Assembly: GCA_902786615.1 (NCBI GenBank)
Contig: CADADE010000018.1
Coordinates: 1 to 59,641 of the forward strand
Direction: 5' to 3'
From: Oscillospiraceae bacterium
GTDB taxonomy: Bacteria > Bacillota_A > Clostridia > Oscillospirales > Oscillospiraceae
DNA: 59,641 nucleotides
Shown here: in pieces, positions 7,441 to 16,510 of the stretch
Layout of the letters: every line of letters starts with the position of its first letter
Numbering within the stretch: position 1 is the stretch's first letter
Notes under the pieces: generated by a model
Told to the model about the DNA's origin: nothing
Databases searched by the model: none
Seen by the model: the letters and a program-made list of their open reading frames with translations, nothing else
Translations under genes and position numbers: made by a program

Positions 7441-7693
7441 GGCGGCTTTTCGGCGCTGAAGCTTCGCCCGACGCGCTGGCGTGCGCGGCCTCGCGCGGGC
7501 CGCGATGCCCGGGCGCACGCGCCCGCGGCAGTGGTTGACCCCATCCCCCCGCCCCTCAAAACTTTTGAGCCCGCCCCCTTGATGCCCCGGCTCCTCTCGA
7601 ACGCGCAAAAATTTCCCCGATCAGGTTTTGGGGTGCCCGATTTGGACGGCAGATCCGGGCGCCGGGTACCGGATCGGGATGGAGGTGTACCCC
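7441..7693 (+). other. Gene-free GC-rich stretch, possible cos region
   Basis: No convincing gene is seen in about 250 bases between the HNH and terminase genes. The stretch holds C-rich tracts (ATCCCCCCGCCCC), a perfect palindrome CTCAAAACTTTTGAG (7555-7569) and alternating GC hairpins. The position between an HNH nuclease and a P27-type small terminase is where cohesive-end sites usually lie, so a cos site here is plausible but not proven. Confidence 0.35.
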
Positions 7694-8167
7694 TTGCCTA
7701 CCCCTGTCAAGACCCTCAACAACATGAGCAAGCACCTGACCGAAGACGAGCGCGAGGCGCGGGAGGCCCAGGAGGACAAGCTCCCCTCCCGGCCCCCGAA
7801 GAAGCCGAAGCAGCTCAAGAACGACAAGGCCGCGACGGCGCACTGGACGCGGATCCTCAAGACCATGCAGGGCGTCGACATCCTGGACACCCTCGACTCT
7901 GACATCCTGGGCATCTACTGCGCCAAGCTTGCCCGGCGGGATGAGCTGCAGGAGATCTACCTGGGCCACCGTGCCACGTATGCCGTCGACCACGACCGGC
8001 TGACGCTCAAGTCCATGCTTGCCGTCGGCGACGACCTGCAGGCCATTGAACGGGAGCTGCTGAGTTACGCCTCCAAGCTGGGCCTGACACCGGAGAGCCG
8101 CGCGCGGCTGTCCAGGCGGCTGGCAGAGCAGGGTGACGGCGAGGCGGACGATGATCTGTTCGCATGA
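7694..8167 (+). CDS. terS: Phage terminase small subunit, P27 family
   Basis: The protein of about 157 residues has the P27 pattern: a basic, disordered N-terminus, then helices with WTRILKTMQ, DSDILGIYCAKLARRDEL and a final LGLTPESRARLSRRL. P27-type small terminases recognise the packaging site and load the large subunit. TTG 7694 has GGAGGTG 6 bases upstream; ATG 7679 has no good ribosome site. Confidence 0.85.
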   Translation: MPTPVKTLNNMSKHLTEDEREAREAQEDKLPSRPPKKPKQLKNDKAATAHWTRILKTMQGVDILDTLDSDILGIYCAKLARRDELQEIYLGHRATYAVDHDRLTLKSMLAVGDDLQAIERELLSYASKLGLTPESRARLSRRLAEQGDGEADDDLFA

Positions 8168-8361
8168 AAAATCCCTGTGTGAAAAACTGCCCCGGCAGAA
8201 GTCCGGGGTGCTGCTGTCAGCGGCGGCTGGATTGGCTTGAAGAACATCGGGCGCGGAAGCGCCGGGAGCGCGCCGAGACCACGCTTGCCGGCTACCAGCG
8301 CGATGCCAAGCGCGACGCCAAGAACCGGCACAAGGAGCGCCACGACTGGAGGCACCCATGA
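8164..8361 (+). CDS. Small Cys-rich phage protein (65 aa)
   Basis: ATG 8164 overlaps the terS stop by 4 bases. The N-terminus is MKNPCVKNCPGRSPGCCC, followed by a long basic helix. This form (CxxCPxRxPGC then an amphipathic basic helix) is frequent next to phage terminase genes. The function is unknown. Confidence 0.6.
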   Translation: MKNPCVKNCPGRSPGCCCQRRLDWLEEHRARKRRERAETTLAGYQRDAKRDAKNRHKERHDWRHP

Positions 8362-9124
8362 GCGACAACTTCCTCATAGACGGCTGGGAGGATGAGCAGT
8401 ACAAGGCTTTTGTCGATAAATTCAGAACCAAGAAAACGACTACGAGGCCGTGGCAAGCTGGGTGGCCGAGACGTATGAGGTGGACCGGGCGGGCTTTGTG
8501 AGGCCCTTTTACCCTGGCGGTGACTACGAGCGGCATGCGTACCCCGCCGGCTGCGTGGTCGTCGACAACCCGCCCTTCTCCATCATCAGCAACATCGTGC
8601 GCTTTTATCATGAGCGCGGCATCCGTTTCTTTCTGTTTGCCCCGGCGCTCACGCTTTTCTCTGCAGCAGCTGCGGAGACCTGCACGGCGCTGCCCGTCGG
8701 CGTGACGGTGACCTATGAAAACGGCGCTGAGGTGCCCACCTCTTTCCTCACGAACCTGGAACCGGACAGCGTTGCTGTCCGCACCGCGCCGGATCTCTAC
8801 AGGGTGGTGGACGCCAAAAACCGCGAGCTGCTGCGGGCCATGAAGAAAGAGCTCCCGAAGTACATCTATCCCGACAACATCCTCACTGCAGCCATCGCGC
8901 AGCGCTGGTGCCGTTACGGCGTGGAGTACACGCTGCAGCGCAGTGACTGCCTGCGCATATCCGGCCTCGAATCCCAGAAGGCCGTCGGCGCCAGCATCTT
9001 CGGCGGCGGTTTCCTCCTCTCCACGAGAGCGGCAGCGGAGAGAGCGGCAGCGACATCCTGGCCGCTCACTGAGATCGAGCATTTTTATATTTCCCACATG
9101 GACAAGAAGGCTCCGGGCGGGTGA
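8358..9124 (+). pseudogene. Phage DNA adenine-methylase-like gene, frameshifted by deletion
   Basis: The ATG at 8358 overlaps the previous gene and opens MSDNFLIDGWEDEQYKAFVD, but that frame stops at 8501. The rest of the protein continues in another frame from about 8438 (YEAVASWVAETY), with DNPPFS at ~8561-8580. This DNPPFS matches motif IV of Dam-like amino methyltransferases. Between the two parts the expected YTP-type SAM-site segment, roughly nine codons, is missing with a net frame change. A product could restart at GTG 8450 (224 residues) but would lack the start of the SAM site. The family call is from memory of related phage proteins. Confidence 0.6.
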
Positions 9125-9161
9125 CCATTCGGCCGGGAGCTCCCCACAAGGAGGCAAGATC

Positions 9162-11093
9162 ATGCCGGAGCGATGGAGGACCGGCAAACACCATATTGTG
9201 ACCACCATCGCCCGAAAATACGTGGAGGGCGACTGGCGGCGCTTTGCCGGGCATTACGAGCTGAAGGCTTACGAGCGCCACCTCAAGGATCTTGAGCGGC
9301 AGGGGACGCCGGAGTTCCCCTACGTTTTTGACGAGACCCGCGCCGACAGAATCGTGCGCTGGTTCCGGCGGTGCCGGCACGTGCGCGGCCCCCTGTCCGG
9401 GGAGCCGATCAGCCTTGACCCGTGTCAGATCTTCGACCTCGGCTGTGTGTACGGCTGGGTGGAGATGGACACCGGCGCGCGGCGCTTTCGCATCACGTAC
9501 AACAAGCGGGCGCGCGGCAACTGGAAGAGCACCGAAAAGAGCGGCCAGTGCCTGTACCACATGTGCGGCGACGCCATCTACCCGCCCTACCAGCCGGAGC
9601 TTGCGCACTACGAGCTGGCGCCGGAGGTGGAGTGCGCCGCCGTTGACCGCGGGCAGGCCCAGCGCGTCTTCGGCGACGCCCGCCTGATGGCGCTTTCCTC
9701 CCCGGCCATTGCCAAGCGTTTGAAGATCCCCAAGAGCGAGACAGCCATGATCCGGCACCGCAAGCTCGGCGGGTTTATGCGCGCCCTGAGTAAGGACACC
9801 AAGAACAAGGACTCAGGCGCCCCGTGCTATATCGTCATCGACGAGTACCACGCGCACCCCACGTCGATGATCTACGACACGGAGAAGGACTCCATGGGCA
9901 AGCGCTGGCAGTGCCTGCTGGACACGATCACGACGGCCGGCGACGATGCGCAGACGAAGCCCTGCTACCGTGAGGAGCTCTATGCCAAGCAGATCCTTGA
10001 CGGTGACGTGCAGGATGCCGAGCACTACTTCGTCATGATCCGCGAGTGCCCGGCGGACATGAACCCGCACGACCGGAGCCTTTGGCTACTGGCAAACCCG
10101 GCCCTGCGCGCTGCCGTGCTGGCAGATGAGCTTGCGGCAGTGGAGGCCGCTGCCGACGGGGAGCCTCTCCCGGAGGGCTGCAGGGAGATGAAGGCAGCCG
10201 CCCTTTTTGGCGGGCCGGAGGCGCTGCGCGTGGCCGCAATCTACGGGCGGACGCTGCTCAAGAGCATCACGGACGACTATAAGGACGCCTACGGCAGCAA
10301 CGACCCGGACAAGATCCGCGCGTTTCTGACCAAGCGCCTGGACATCTGGCAGATCGGCGCCATCAACCACTACCTCAACGAGCACTGCATGGAGCTGGTG
10401 AGGCAGTGCATGGTGCCGCCGGAGGAGTTTGCGCGGCTCACGGACGGGCTGGAGTGCTGGCCGGGATTCGACCTGGGCAAGCGGATCGACCTCAGCGGCG
10501 TCGGCGCGACGTTCCTGCTGCCGGATGAGTTTGTGGCCATGAAGATGCACGGCTTCATCCCGGAGGGCGCAGCCGCCCGGCATGAGAAGTCAGACCGCGT
10601 CCCCTACATCAGCTGGGCGAAGGACGGCTATATCACGCTCACGCCCGGCGACGTGACCGACAACAGCTATGTTGACGACTGGATCAAGGCCGGCGAGGCG
10701 GATCACGGCTGGCAGGTCGTGGCCATCGGCTACGACGGGCACAACGCCACGGATCTGGCAATCTCCATGCGGGAGGAACGGGCCAACGAGGACATCTGCG
10801 TGGAGGTAAACCAGAGCTGCGCCGGGCAGAACATCGCGGTCAAAGGTTTCCGCGATCTGCTGCTGGCACGCAAGCTCATCCTGGAGTACAGCCCGCTGGT
10901 GCTCTGGTGTCTGGCCAACGCCGTGGAGATCCAGAACAACTACGGCGACATCAAGCTCAACAAAAAGCACAAGGACGACACGGAGCGCATCGACCCCGTA
11001 GCAGGCTCCATGAACGGGCTGGCACTTGCCATGCTGCGCAGGAACAACCCGACCCTCAGCGACCGCATGGAGGACAAGGAGTGGAGCCTGTAA
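9162..11093 (+). CDS. terL: Phage terminase large subunit
   Basis: The 643-residue protein is the size of Terminase_1 proteins. The ATPase region has a variant P-loop in KRARGNWKSTEKS (~residues 118-130) and Walker B CYIVIDEYHAH (~222-232). The nuclease domain begins near GFDLGKRIDLSG (~435) and ends with ERIDPVAGSMNGLALA. TerL cuts concatemeric DNA and drives it into the prohead. ATG 9162 has GGAGG 8 bases upstream. The P-loop carries Trp before Lys where many relatives have a small residue. Confidence 0.93.
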   Translation: MPERWRTGKHHIVTTIARKYVEGDWRRFAGHYELKAYERHLKDLERQGTPEFPYVFDETRADRIVRWFRRCRHVRGPLSGEPISLDPCQIFDLGCVYGWVEMDTGARRFRITYNKRARGNWKSTEKSGQCLYHMCGDAIYPPYQPELAHYELAPEVECAAVDRGQAQRVFGDARLMALSSPAIAKRLKIPKSETAMIRHRKLGGFMRALSKDTKNKDSGAPCYIVIDEYHAHPTSMIYDTEKDSMGKRWQCLLDTITTAGDDAQTKPCYREELYAKQILDGDVQDAEHYFVMIRECPADMNPHDRSLWLLANPALRAAVLADELAAVEAAADGEPLPEGCREMKAAALFGGPEALRVAAIYGRTLLKSITDDYKDAYGSNDPDKIRAFLTKRLDIWQIGAINHYLNEHCMELVRQCMVPPEEFARLTDGLECWPGFDLGKRIDLSGVGATFLLPDEFVAMKMHGFIPEGAAARHEKSDRVPYISWAKDGYITLTPGDVTDNSYVDDWIKAGEADHGWQVVAIGYDGHNATDLAISMREERANEDICVEVNQSCAGQNIAVKGFRDLLLARKLILEYSPLVLWCLANAVEIQNNYGDIKLNKKHKDDTERIDPVAGSMNGLALAMLRRNNPTLSDRMEDKEWSL

Positions 11094-11129
11094 GGGCGTG
11101 CCCAGAACGGGCACGGTGTTCTGTGTTCT

Positions 11130-11426
11130 ATGGGACAGCGCGACGCCCTCGGCGATCTGCACTATCTGGACGACGAGAACTGGGAGGACGCGATCACGGT
11201 CTGGGCGCAGGTCCGCACGATCGGCAGCCGCGAGTTTATGGCCGCGGGCCAGGAGACCAGCGAGGTCACACACAACATCAAGATCCGGCGCCGAAGCTGG
11301 GACTATAACGTGGTGACCATGCGCGCCAAGTGCGGCACACAGATCTTCCGCCTCCTCTCCCCACCCCTGGATCTATCCGGGAAGAAGCGACACCAGCTTA
11401 TCAAGGCGGCGGAGATCTGGCGGTGA
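11130..11426 (+). CDS. Phage head closure / head-tail adaptor protein
   Basis: The 98-residue protein (VWAQVRTIGSREFMAAGQE ... HNIKIRR) resembles SPP1 gp16-type head closure proteins, small beta-barrels that seal the portal. It overlaps the following gp10-like gene by 4 bases. Its place directly after terL, ahead of protease, portal and capsid, is unusual. Confidence 0.75.
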   Translation: MGQRDALGDLHYLDDENWEDAITVWAQVRTIGSREFMAAGQETSEVTHNIKIRRRSWDYNVVTMRAKCGTQIFRLLSPPLDLSGKKRHQLIKAAEIWR

Positions 11427-12049
11427 GCGTCACGTATTGCGGCCGCAACATAAACGGCATAGGCTTCGACCTGGAAGGCATTGAGAAGATGTGCAAGGCT
11501 CTGAACGCCATCGGGAAGTCTCCGCAGAAAGCGGCAAATAAGGCATCCAGCAAAGCCGCTTCGATCGTTAAGAGATCAATCCGCGCAAGGGCGCCAAAGA
11601 AGACCGGCACGCTCAAGCGCGCCATCGTGATCCGGGCCGAGAAAAGCAAGCTCAAGGGCAAGAAGGTTCGGCAGATCACATACTCGAAGGCGAGCAACGC
11701 GGATCTGCAGAAGCCGATCAAACGCCCCGGCCTATACGGCGGCAAGCATGCACACTACGGTTATGTCCCAGCATCGCAGGAGTACGGATTTCTCACCCGT
11801 GCCAAGGGCGGCGGCATCGAGTACCACACGTTCAGCCGCCTCACGGACGACTGGGAGAAAGGCAAGTCAGGCCGCTGGAAACGCAAGCGCGTGGACGAGG
11901 CGGTCACCGGTTACCAGAGCCGGAAGGTTGAGGGCAAATATTTCATGAAAAAAGGCGCTGAGGCCGTGGAGGGCCAGGTGCAGCGGGCCATCGTAGAGAC
12001 GGCCGGAAAGGAGCTGGATGAACTATGGCAGAAAGCAGCTCACAAATAA
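11423..12049 (+). CDS. HK97 gp10-like tail completion protein
   Basis: GTG 11423 overlaps the previous stop. The 208-residue protein has the HK97-gp10 pattern: a helical LNAIGKSPQKAANKASSKAA segment, then RARAPKKTGTLKRAI, and a C-terminal helix after a beta region. Members sit between connector and tail and are needed for tail joining. It overlaps the next gene by 25 bases. Confidence 0.75.
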   Translation: MSVTYCGRNINGIGFDLEGIEKMCKALNAIGKSPQKAANKASSKAASIVKRSIRARAPKKTGTLKRAIVIRAEKSKLKGKKVRQITYSKASNADLQKPIKRPGLYGGKHAHYGYVPASQEYGFLTRAKGGGIEYHTFSRLTDDWEKGKSGRWKRKRVDEAVTGYQSRKVEGKYFMKKGAEAVEGQVQRAIVETAGKELDELWQKAAHK

Positions 12050-12513
12050 CCCCGGATTTTGTGATGGTCAGAACGCTGGAAGGCATCCAGGACCTGCGGG
12101 ATCAGATCTGGCCGGGAGAACCCAAAAAGAACGCGCGGCCCCCTTTTGTTTTCTATCTCCAGACGGATGACAGCGAGGACGCCGCGCTGGATCAGCTGAC
12201 GGGCCTACAGCACGCAGGATATCAGCTGCATGTCGTGGCTGGGGACTATTACAGCCTCGCGATCATCGGCGGCAAGATCAAGGCCGCCATCAAGTACCTG
12301 GTGGGCTACTCCTGGGTGCGATCCGACGGAGCCGTCTGCGGGGAAGCAATTGTCGATAATGCCGTGGCCGACACCGACTCAGACGGGATTTTCTTTGAAG
12401 ACGTTATTATACAGCAGGTTTCCCCGGATCTGTTCGACAACGACGTTTGTCTGTTCCGCCGGGTTTATCAGCTTGATATTGACTACCAAACGGAGGGGAG
12501 CGATAGCGCATGA
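12025..12513 (+). CDS. Phage tail terminator-like protein
   Basis: The 162-residue protein (LQTDDSEDAALDQLTGLQHAG, then a beta-rich C-half ending RRVYQLDIDYQTE) follows a gp10-like gene, where tail terminator proteins normally lie. The sequence itself gives no firm family. It overlaps both neighbours. Confidence 0.5.
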   Translation: MAESSSQITPDFVMVRTLEGIQDLRDQIWPGEPKKNARPPFVFYLQTDDSEDAALDQLTGLQHAGYQLHVVAGDYYSLAIIGGKIKAAIKYLVGYSWVRSDGAVCGEAIVDNAVADTDSDGIFFEDVIIQQVSPDLFDNDVCLFRRVYQLDIDYQTEGSDSA

Positions 12514-13319
12514 AAATCAAACTTTACGGTGAATTGGTGAGCGACGACTGGGCGTGGATCTATGATTTTTTCGAGATCCCGTGCTGCTATCCCGGCATCG
12601 TGCGCGACGCCATCGCGGCCCTGCCGCCGGATGAGGAGCTGGTGCTGGAGATCAACTGCCCCGGCGGAGACGTCTGGGCCGGCTTTGAGATCTTCGGGAT
12701 GCTCCAGGGCTGCAGGGCCCACACGGAGGCCCATGTGATCGCCATGGCGGCCAGCGCCGCCACGACCGTCATGAGCGGCTGCGACACGGTGCTTGCCTCC
12801 CCGGTTGCCCAGGTCATGATCCACCAGCCGGCAACGGGCGCCGGATATGTTAACAACGACGGCGCGCGGGAGCTGGTGAACTTCCTGGACTCCATCAAGG
12901 CCAGCATCATCAACGGCTACGTGGTGAAGGCTGCCGGCAAGACGCCCAGGGCACGCTTTGAGCAGCTGGTGGACGAGTCCACCTGGATGCCCGTGCAGGA
13001 CGCTATCGACCTGGGCCTTGTGGACGGTATGCTGGACACCGACGAGGAGACTGCGCAGCGGATCGCGGCGGCGGGCGGCCTGCTGATTACCAACATGGCG
13101 ACGCTCTCCACGCCCCCGCAGGCGCTTCTTGAGCGCTACGAGGCCGCTGTGAGGGCCGGGAACGCGGAGGAGGTGCCGGGGCATCCGGTGGAGCCGAAAA
13201 CGCCGGACGCGGCCACGACGCCCGTCACAGCGCCCGAAAATGCGGCCGACACGGATGTCGGGAACAACTGGAAGCTGCAGGCCGCGATTGATCTGGAGAG
13301 AGCGAGGTGCGCGCTGTGA
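12510..13319 (+). CDS. Head maturation protease, ClpP-type
   Basis: The 269-residue protein has the ClpP/crotonase plan: INCPGGDVWAGFEIF (oxyanion region, ~50-64), the nucleophile region AMAASAATTVMSG (Ser near 93) and MIHQPATG (His near 112). Phage members cleave the scaffold and capsid arm during head assembly. The C-terminal ~60 residues are Pro/Ala-rich, possibly a built-in scaffold-like tail. It overlaps the portal gene by 13 bases. Confidence 0.88.
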   Translation: MKIKLYGELVSDDWAWIYDFFEIPCCYPGIVRDAIAALPPDEELVLEINCPGGDVWAGFEIFGMLQGCRAHTEAHVIAMAASAATTVMSGCDTVLASPVAQVMIHQPATGAGYVNNDGARELVNFLDSIKASIINGYVVKAAGKTPRARFEQLVDESTWMPVQDAIDLGLVDGMLDTDEETAQRIAAAGGLLITNMATLSTPPQALLERYEAAVRAGNAEEVPGHPVEPKTPDAATTPVTAPENAADTDVGNNWKLQAAIDLERARCAL

Positions 13320-14608
13320 TCGCTTTCGAGCGCGGGCTTGCCCGCCTCGCCGGGGCAAGGGGATCCCCTCCCCCGGCGGTGAACGCCGTGACGGCGCAGA
13401 GCCTCGGTCTGAGCCCGGCCCCCATCCGCACGGATCAGGACGCCGCGATGCGGATCTCCACCGTGAGCCGCTGCATCGACATCCTCAGCGATTCCATCGC
13501 CAAGATGCCGTTTTTTGTCTATGACCGGGACACCCGCGTGCGCGTAGAACACCCGGCGCTGCAGCTGCTGGAGCTGAGGCCCAACCGCTGGCAGACGCCC
13601 GCCGTTTTCAAAAAGCAGCTGGAGGCGGAGCGCGTGGCCAACGGCAACGGCGTGGCGTGGATCCGCCGGGATCCCCACTCGCTGCAGCCGACGGAGCTGG
13701 TGCCGATCCCGCACGGGTACTGGACTGTGCAGCTGCTGAAAGACGGCGATGCGTACTACACCATCCAGCACCCCTTCACGGGCGAGACGATCCGCTGCGG
13801 GCGGATGGACGTGCTGCACGTGATGGCCTACTCCAAAAACGGCTATAAGGGCATCGGGTACCTGGAGCGCGCGCAGGAGATCATCAAAGGCGCCAGGGCG
13901 GCCCAAGAATACTCCAGCAGTTACTTTCTCAACGGCGGCCAGCCCATCGGCATCCTCAAAACGGACAGCGACCTGAGCGGCAAGACCACCGTCACCGATC
14001 CCGACGGGACAGAGCGCACGATCTCCAAAAAGGACAGGATGCGCGAGGAGTGGGAAAAGCGGTATTCCGGCCCGGCCAACGTCAACCGCATCGCGGTGCT
14101 CGACCTGGGCGTGGAGTACAAGCCCATCAGCGTCAGCAATGCCGACGCGCAGTTCGTGGAGCAGATGGCGCTGAGTGTCGAAGATCTCGGCAGGATCTTC
14201 GGCGTGCCGCTGTACAAGCTGCAGGCCGGCAAGCAGGCGTACAGCTCTAATGAGCAGAACGCCATCGAGTATGTCGTGGGCACGGTGCATCCCAACTGCA
14301 CGATCTGGGAGCAGGAGCTCCTGTACAAGCTGCTGCTGCCGCAGGACGTGGAGAAAGGGCTGCGCATACGCGGCAACCTCATGGCGGAGCTGCGCGGCGA
14401 CTTTGCCTCTCGCGGTACCTGGTACAAGAACATGCGCGAGAGCGGCGCTTTCAGCGTCAACGAGATCCGCGCCCTGGAAGACATGCCGGACGTCGACGGC
14501 GGCAATGAACACTATGCCAGTCTCAACTACGTGCCGCTGGAAGACTGGAGGGAGCTGTCCCGGATCCGCGCCGAGAAGGGCGCAGGGAACGGAGGCGACG
14601 CGAGGTGA
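13307..14608 (+). CDS. Phage portal protein, HK97 type
   Basis: The 433-residue protein has portal hallmarks: MRISTVSRCIDILSDSIAKMP near the N-terminus, PYW-like PIPHGYWTVQL, a KGIGYLERAQEII helix, and QFVEQMALSVEDLGRIFGVP in the C-half. Twelve copies form the DNA channel at one capsid corner. GTG 13307 is the first start; a GTG at 13316 would overlap the protease stop more tightly. Confidence 0.92.
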   Translation: MRAVIAFERGLARLAGARGSPPPAVNAVTAQSLGLSPAPIRTDQDAAMRISTVSRCIDILSDSIAKMPFFVYDRDTRVRVEHPALQLLELRPNRWQTPAVFKKQLEAERVANGNGVAWIRRDPHSLQPTELVPIPHGYWTVQLLKDGDAYYTIQHPFTGETIRCGRMDVLHVMAYSKNGYKGIGYLERAQEIIKGARAAQEYSSSYFLNGGQPIGILKTDSDLSGKTTVTDPDGTERTISKKDRMREEWEKRYSGPANVNRIAVLDLGVEYKPISVSNADAQFVEQMALSVEDLGRIFGVPLYKLQAGKQAYSSNEQNAIEYVVGTVHPNCTIWEQELLYKLLLPQDVEKGLRIRGNLMAELRGDFASRGTWYKNMRESGAFSVNEIRALEDMPDVDGGNEHYASLNYVPLEDWRELSRIRAEKGAGNGGDAR

Positions 14609-14766
14609 TCAGCCTGCTGATATTTCTGGCGGGCCTTTGCTGCATCGTCATGGGCGTTTCGCTGATCTGCATTCCGGCGGCCTGGATCACGGCAGGCGCC
14701 GGCCTGATCGTGGTGGCCATTGTGTGGGCGCGAGGGAGCCAAGGCCCCGCCGCCGGGGGCGGATGA
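14605..14766 (+). CDS. Small two-helix membrane protein (53 aa)
   Basis: GTG 14605 overlaps the portal stop as GTGA. The product starts MISLLIFLAGLCCIVMGVSL and has two hydrophobic segments, separated by IPAAW, ending in a Gly-rich tail. It is too short to assign. It overlaps the next small frame by 4 bases. Confidence 0.45.
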   Translation: MISLLIFLAGLCCIVMGVSLICIPAAWITAGAGLIVVAIVWARGSQGPAAGGG

Positions 14767-14930
14767 AGGAGCCGCAGGCTCTCCGCAGCCGCGCCATTGG
14801 TGGCCCGTTGCGAAAGCAGGGCCGGGAATGGCATTGCGGCAAGGCGGACGCGCCGGCACCGATAACCATTAGCATATCCGCGGCGGCTGCCGCTGATATA
14901 AATATCTTTTTTACGGAGGTAAACCCATGA
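14763..14930 (+). CDS. Doubtful small frame upstream of the capsid gene
   Basis: ATG 14763 to 14930 gives 55 residues and overlaps both the previous stop and the capsid start by 4 bases, the spacing seen in real genes here. Its second half (SISAAAAADINIFF) is however the translation of a terminator-like hairpin, so this may only be a leader. No homology is recognised. Confidence 0.3.
   Translation: MKEPQALRSRAIGGPLRKQGREWHCGKADAPAPITISISAAAAADINIFFTEVNP
14874..14910 (+). promoter_or_regulatory. Terminator-like hairpin before the capsid gene
   Basis: ATATC-GCGGC (14874-14884) pairs with GCCGC-GATAT (14889-14899) around GGCT and is followed by AAATATCTTTTTT. The capsid ribosome site ACGGAGG comes right after. 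This could act as an attenuator or an RNA processing/stability element that raises capsid mRNA relative to upstream genes. Confidence 0.55.
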
Positions 14931-16126
14931 AAAGAAAACTCATCGCGCTGGCGGCCGACCGCAAGGCCGCCCTGGATGCTGCCGAGGCAGCGCTGAACGC
15001 CGGCAAGCAGGAGGAGTACAAGTCCCAGATGGAGAAGGCGGCCAACATCCTCACCGAGATCAACCAGGTCAAGGATCTGATCGCGGCCCAGGAGCTGCAG
15101 GTGCTCACCTCTCAGCCCAGCGCCGCCGAGGCGACCGACATCGCCAACGAGCGCGGCAATGATCTCAAGAAGGGTCTCGCCATTGCGCTGACCAACACCG
15201 AGGTGTTCCGCGCCCTGCGCAACGCCGTCACTATCACCGGCACGCTGGTGCAGCCCAACGGTACCGGCACGGAGATCCACGACAATCAGCCGGCCATCTC
15301 CAGCCTGCTGGACATGGTGCATGTCGAGGACATGACCGGCCTGAGCGGCTGGGAGGAGCCCTATGTGATTTCCGAGTTTGACGGTACCGTGGCCGACCCC
15401 GTCGCCAAGTCCGGCACCGCCAGAACCCTCAGCACCGATCCCACCTTCGGCATCGCGCAGATCGTGCCGATGGAGATCACCACTACGAGCTTCGTCGACC
15501 GCAACATTGAGAAGCTCAGCCCCGCGCGCTACTACGAGAAGGTGCTCCAGATGGCGCTGCGCGCCCTGCGCCGCAAGGCTGTCGGCCTCATCGTCAACGG
15601 CGCCGTGGACGGCACCAAGACTTCCTACGGCATCAAGACCGCCGTCAACAAAGCCGGCGCCAGTATCATCGTCACCGACACCTACACCGCCATCGACGAG
15701 AACACGCTGGATGAGCTGTACTTCGCCCTCGGCCCCGACACGGAGTTCACCGGCGAGGCCGTGCTGCAGCTGCGCAAGGCCGACCTGAAGGCTTTCGGCC
15801 AGCTGCGCGGCACCAATGAAAAGCAGAGGCTTTTCAACATCACCAAGCAGGGCAACGGCAATCGCGGCGTGATCGCCGACGGCGGCGTACAGATCCCCTA
15901 TGTGATCGTGCCCGATCTGGTTGCCGGTGATCTGATCTACGGCAACCCGCTGAACTACATGCTGGGCCTGTTCGGCGGCTACGAGATCCGCGTCGATGAG
16001 TCCGCCAAGGCCATCGAGCGCATGCACACCATCCTGGGCGACGTGATGCTGGGCGGCAACGTGGTCGAGCACCAGGGCTTCGTCTACTACAGCAAGGCTT
16101 CCGGCAACGGCGGCGGCAACGGCTGA
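14927..16126 (+). CDS. Major capsid protein, HK97 fold
   Basis: The 399-residue protein has an N-terminal coiled delta-like domain (residues ~1-65, KAALDAAEAALNAGKQEEYKSQ type) expected to be removed by the protease. The capsid core follows, with IVPMEITTTSFVDRNIEKLS and GVIADGGVQIPYVIVPDLVAGD. The length is normal. ACGGAGG lies 9 bases upstream of the ATG. Confidence 0.92.
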   Translation: MKRKLIALAADRKAALDAAEAALNAGKQEEYKSQMEKAANILTEINQVKDLIAAQELQVLTSQPSAAEATDIANERGNDLKKGLAIALTNTEVFRALRNAVTITGTLVQPNGTGTEIHDNQPAISSLLDMVHVEDMTGLSGWEEPYVISEFDGTVADPVAKSGTARTLSTDPTFGIAQIVPMEITTTSFVDRNIEKLSPARYYEKVLQMALRALRRKAVGLIVNGAVDGTKTSYGIKTAVNKAGASIIVTDTYTAIDENTLDELYFALGPDTEFTGEAVLQLRKADLKAFGQLRGTNEKQRLFNITKQGNGNRGVIADGGVQIPYVIVPDLVAGDLIYGNPLNYMLGLFGGYEIRVDESAKAIERMHTILGDVMLGGNVVEHQGFVYYSKASGNGGGNG

Positions 16127-16132
16127 TAAGCC

Positions 16133-16471
16133 ATGGCCAGGAAGTCGGCAGCGGTGTTAGCCGCAGAAGCTGCTGAGGAGGAGCAGGCGGCGCAGGCCGC
16201 CGCCCTGGCGGCCTGCAAGACCTACATGCACGTGGACGGCGACGAGGACGACAGTCTGATCGCCGGGCTCATGGCAGCGGCCAAGGAATACTTGGACGGC
16301 GCCGGCATCCCGGAGCCGTCCGAGGACTCCAAGCTGTACACCATGGCGGTCCATTCGCTCACGCTGCACTACTACGATCACAGGGATTCCACCGGCGCAG
16401 AAGCCCCCATCCCCAACGGCCTGCGCCCCATCATCAACCAACTCAAGCACAGCGGCGAAATGCCGCTGTAA
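16133..16471 (+). CDS. Head-tail connector, gp6-like
   Basis: The 112-residue protein has an Ala-rich N-terminus and the gp6-like helical core: CKTYMHVDGDEDDSLIAGLM, AAKEYLDGAGIP, YTMAVHSLTLHYYDHRD, and a final LRPIINQL. Such proteins form the ring under the portal. It starts 6 bases after the capsid stop. Confidence 0.88.
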   Translation: MARKSAAVLAAEAAEEEQAAQAAALAACKTYMHVDGDEDDSLIAGLMAAAKEYLDGAGIPEPSEDSKLYTMAVHSLTLHYYDHRDSTGAEAPIPNGLRPIINQLKHSGEMPL

Positions 16472-16510
16472 ACGAGTCCACTCTGGACACATTTACAGGA
16501 GGTACTCACC

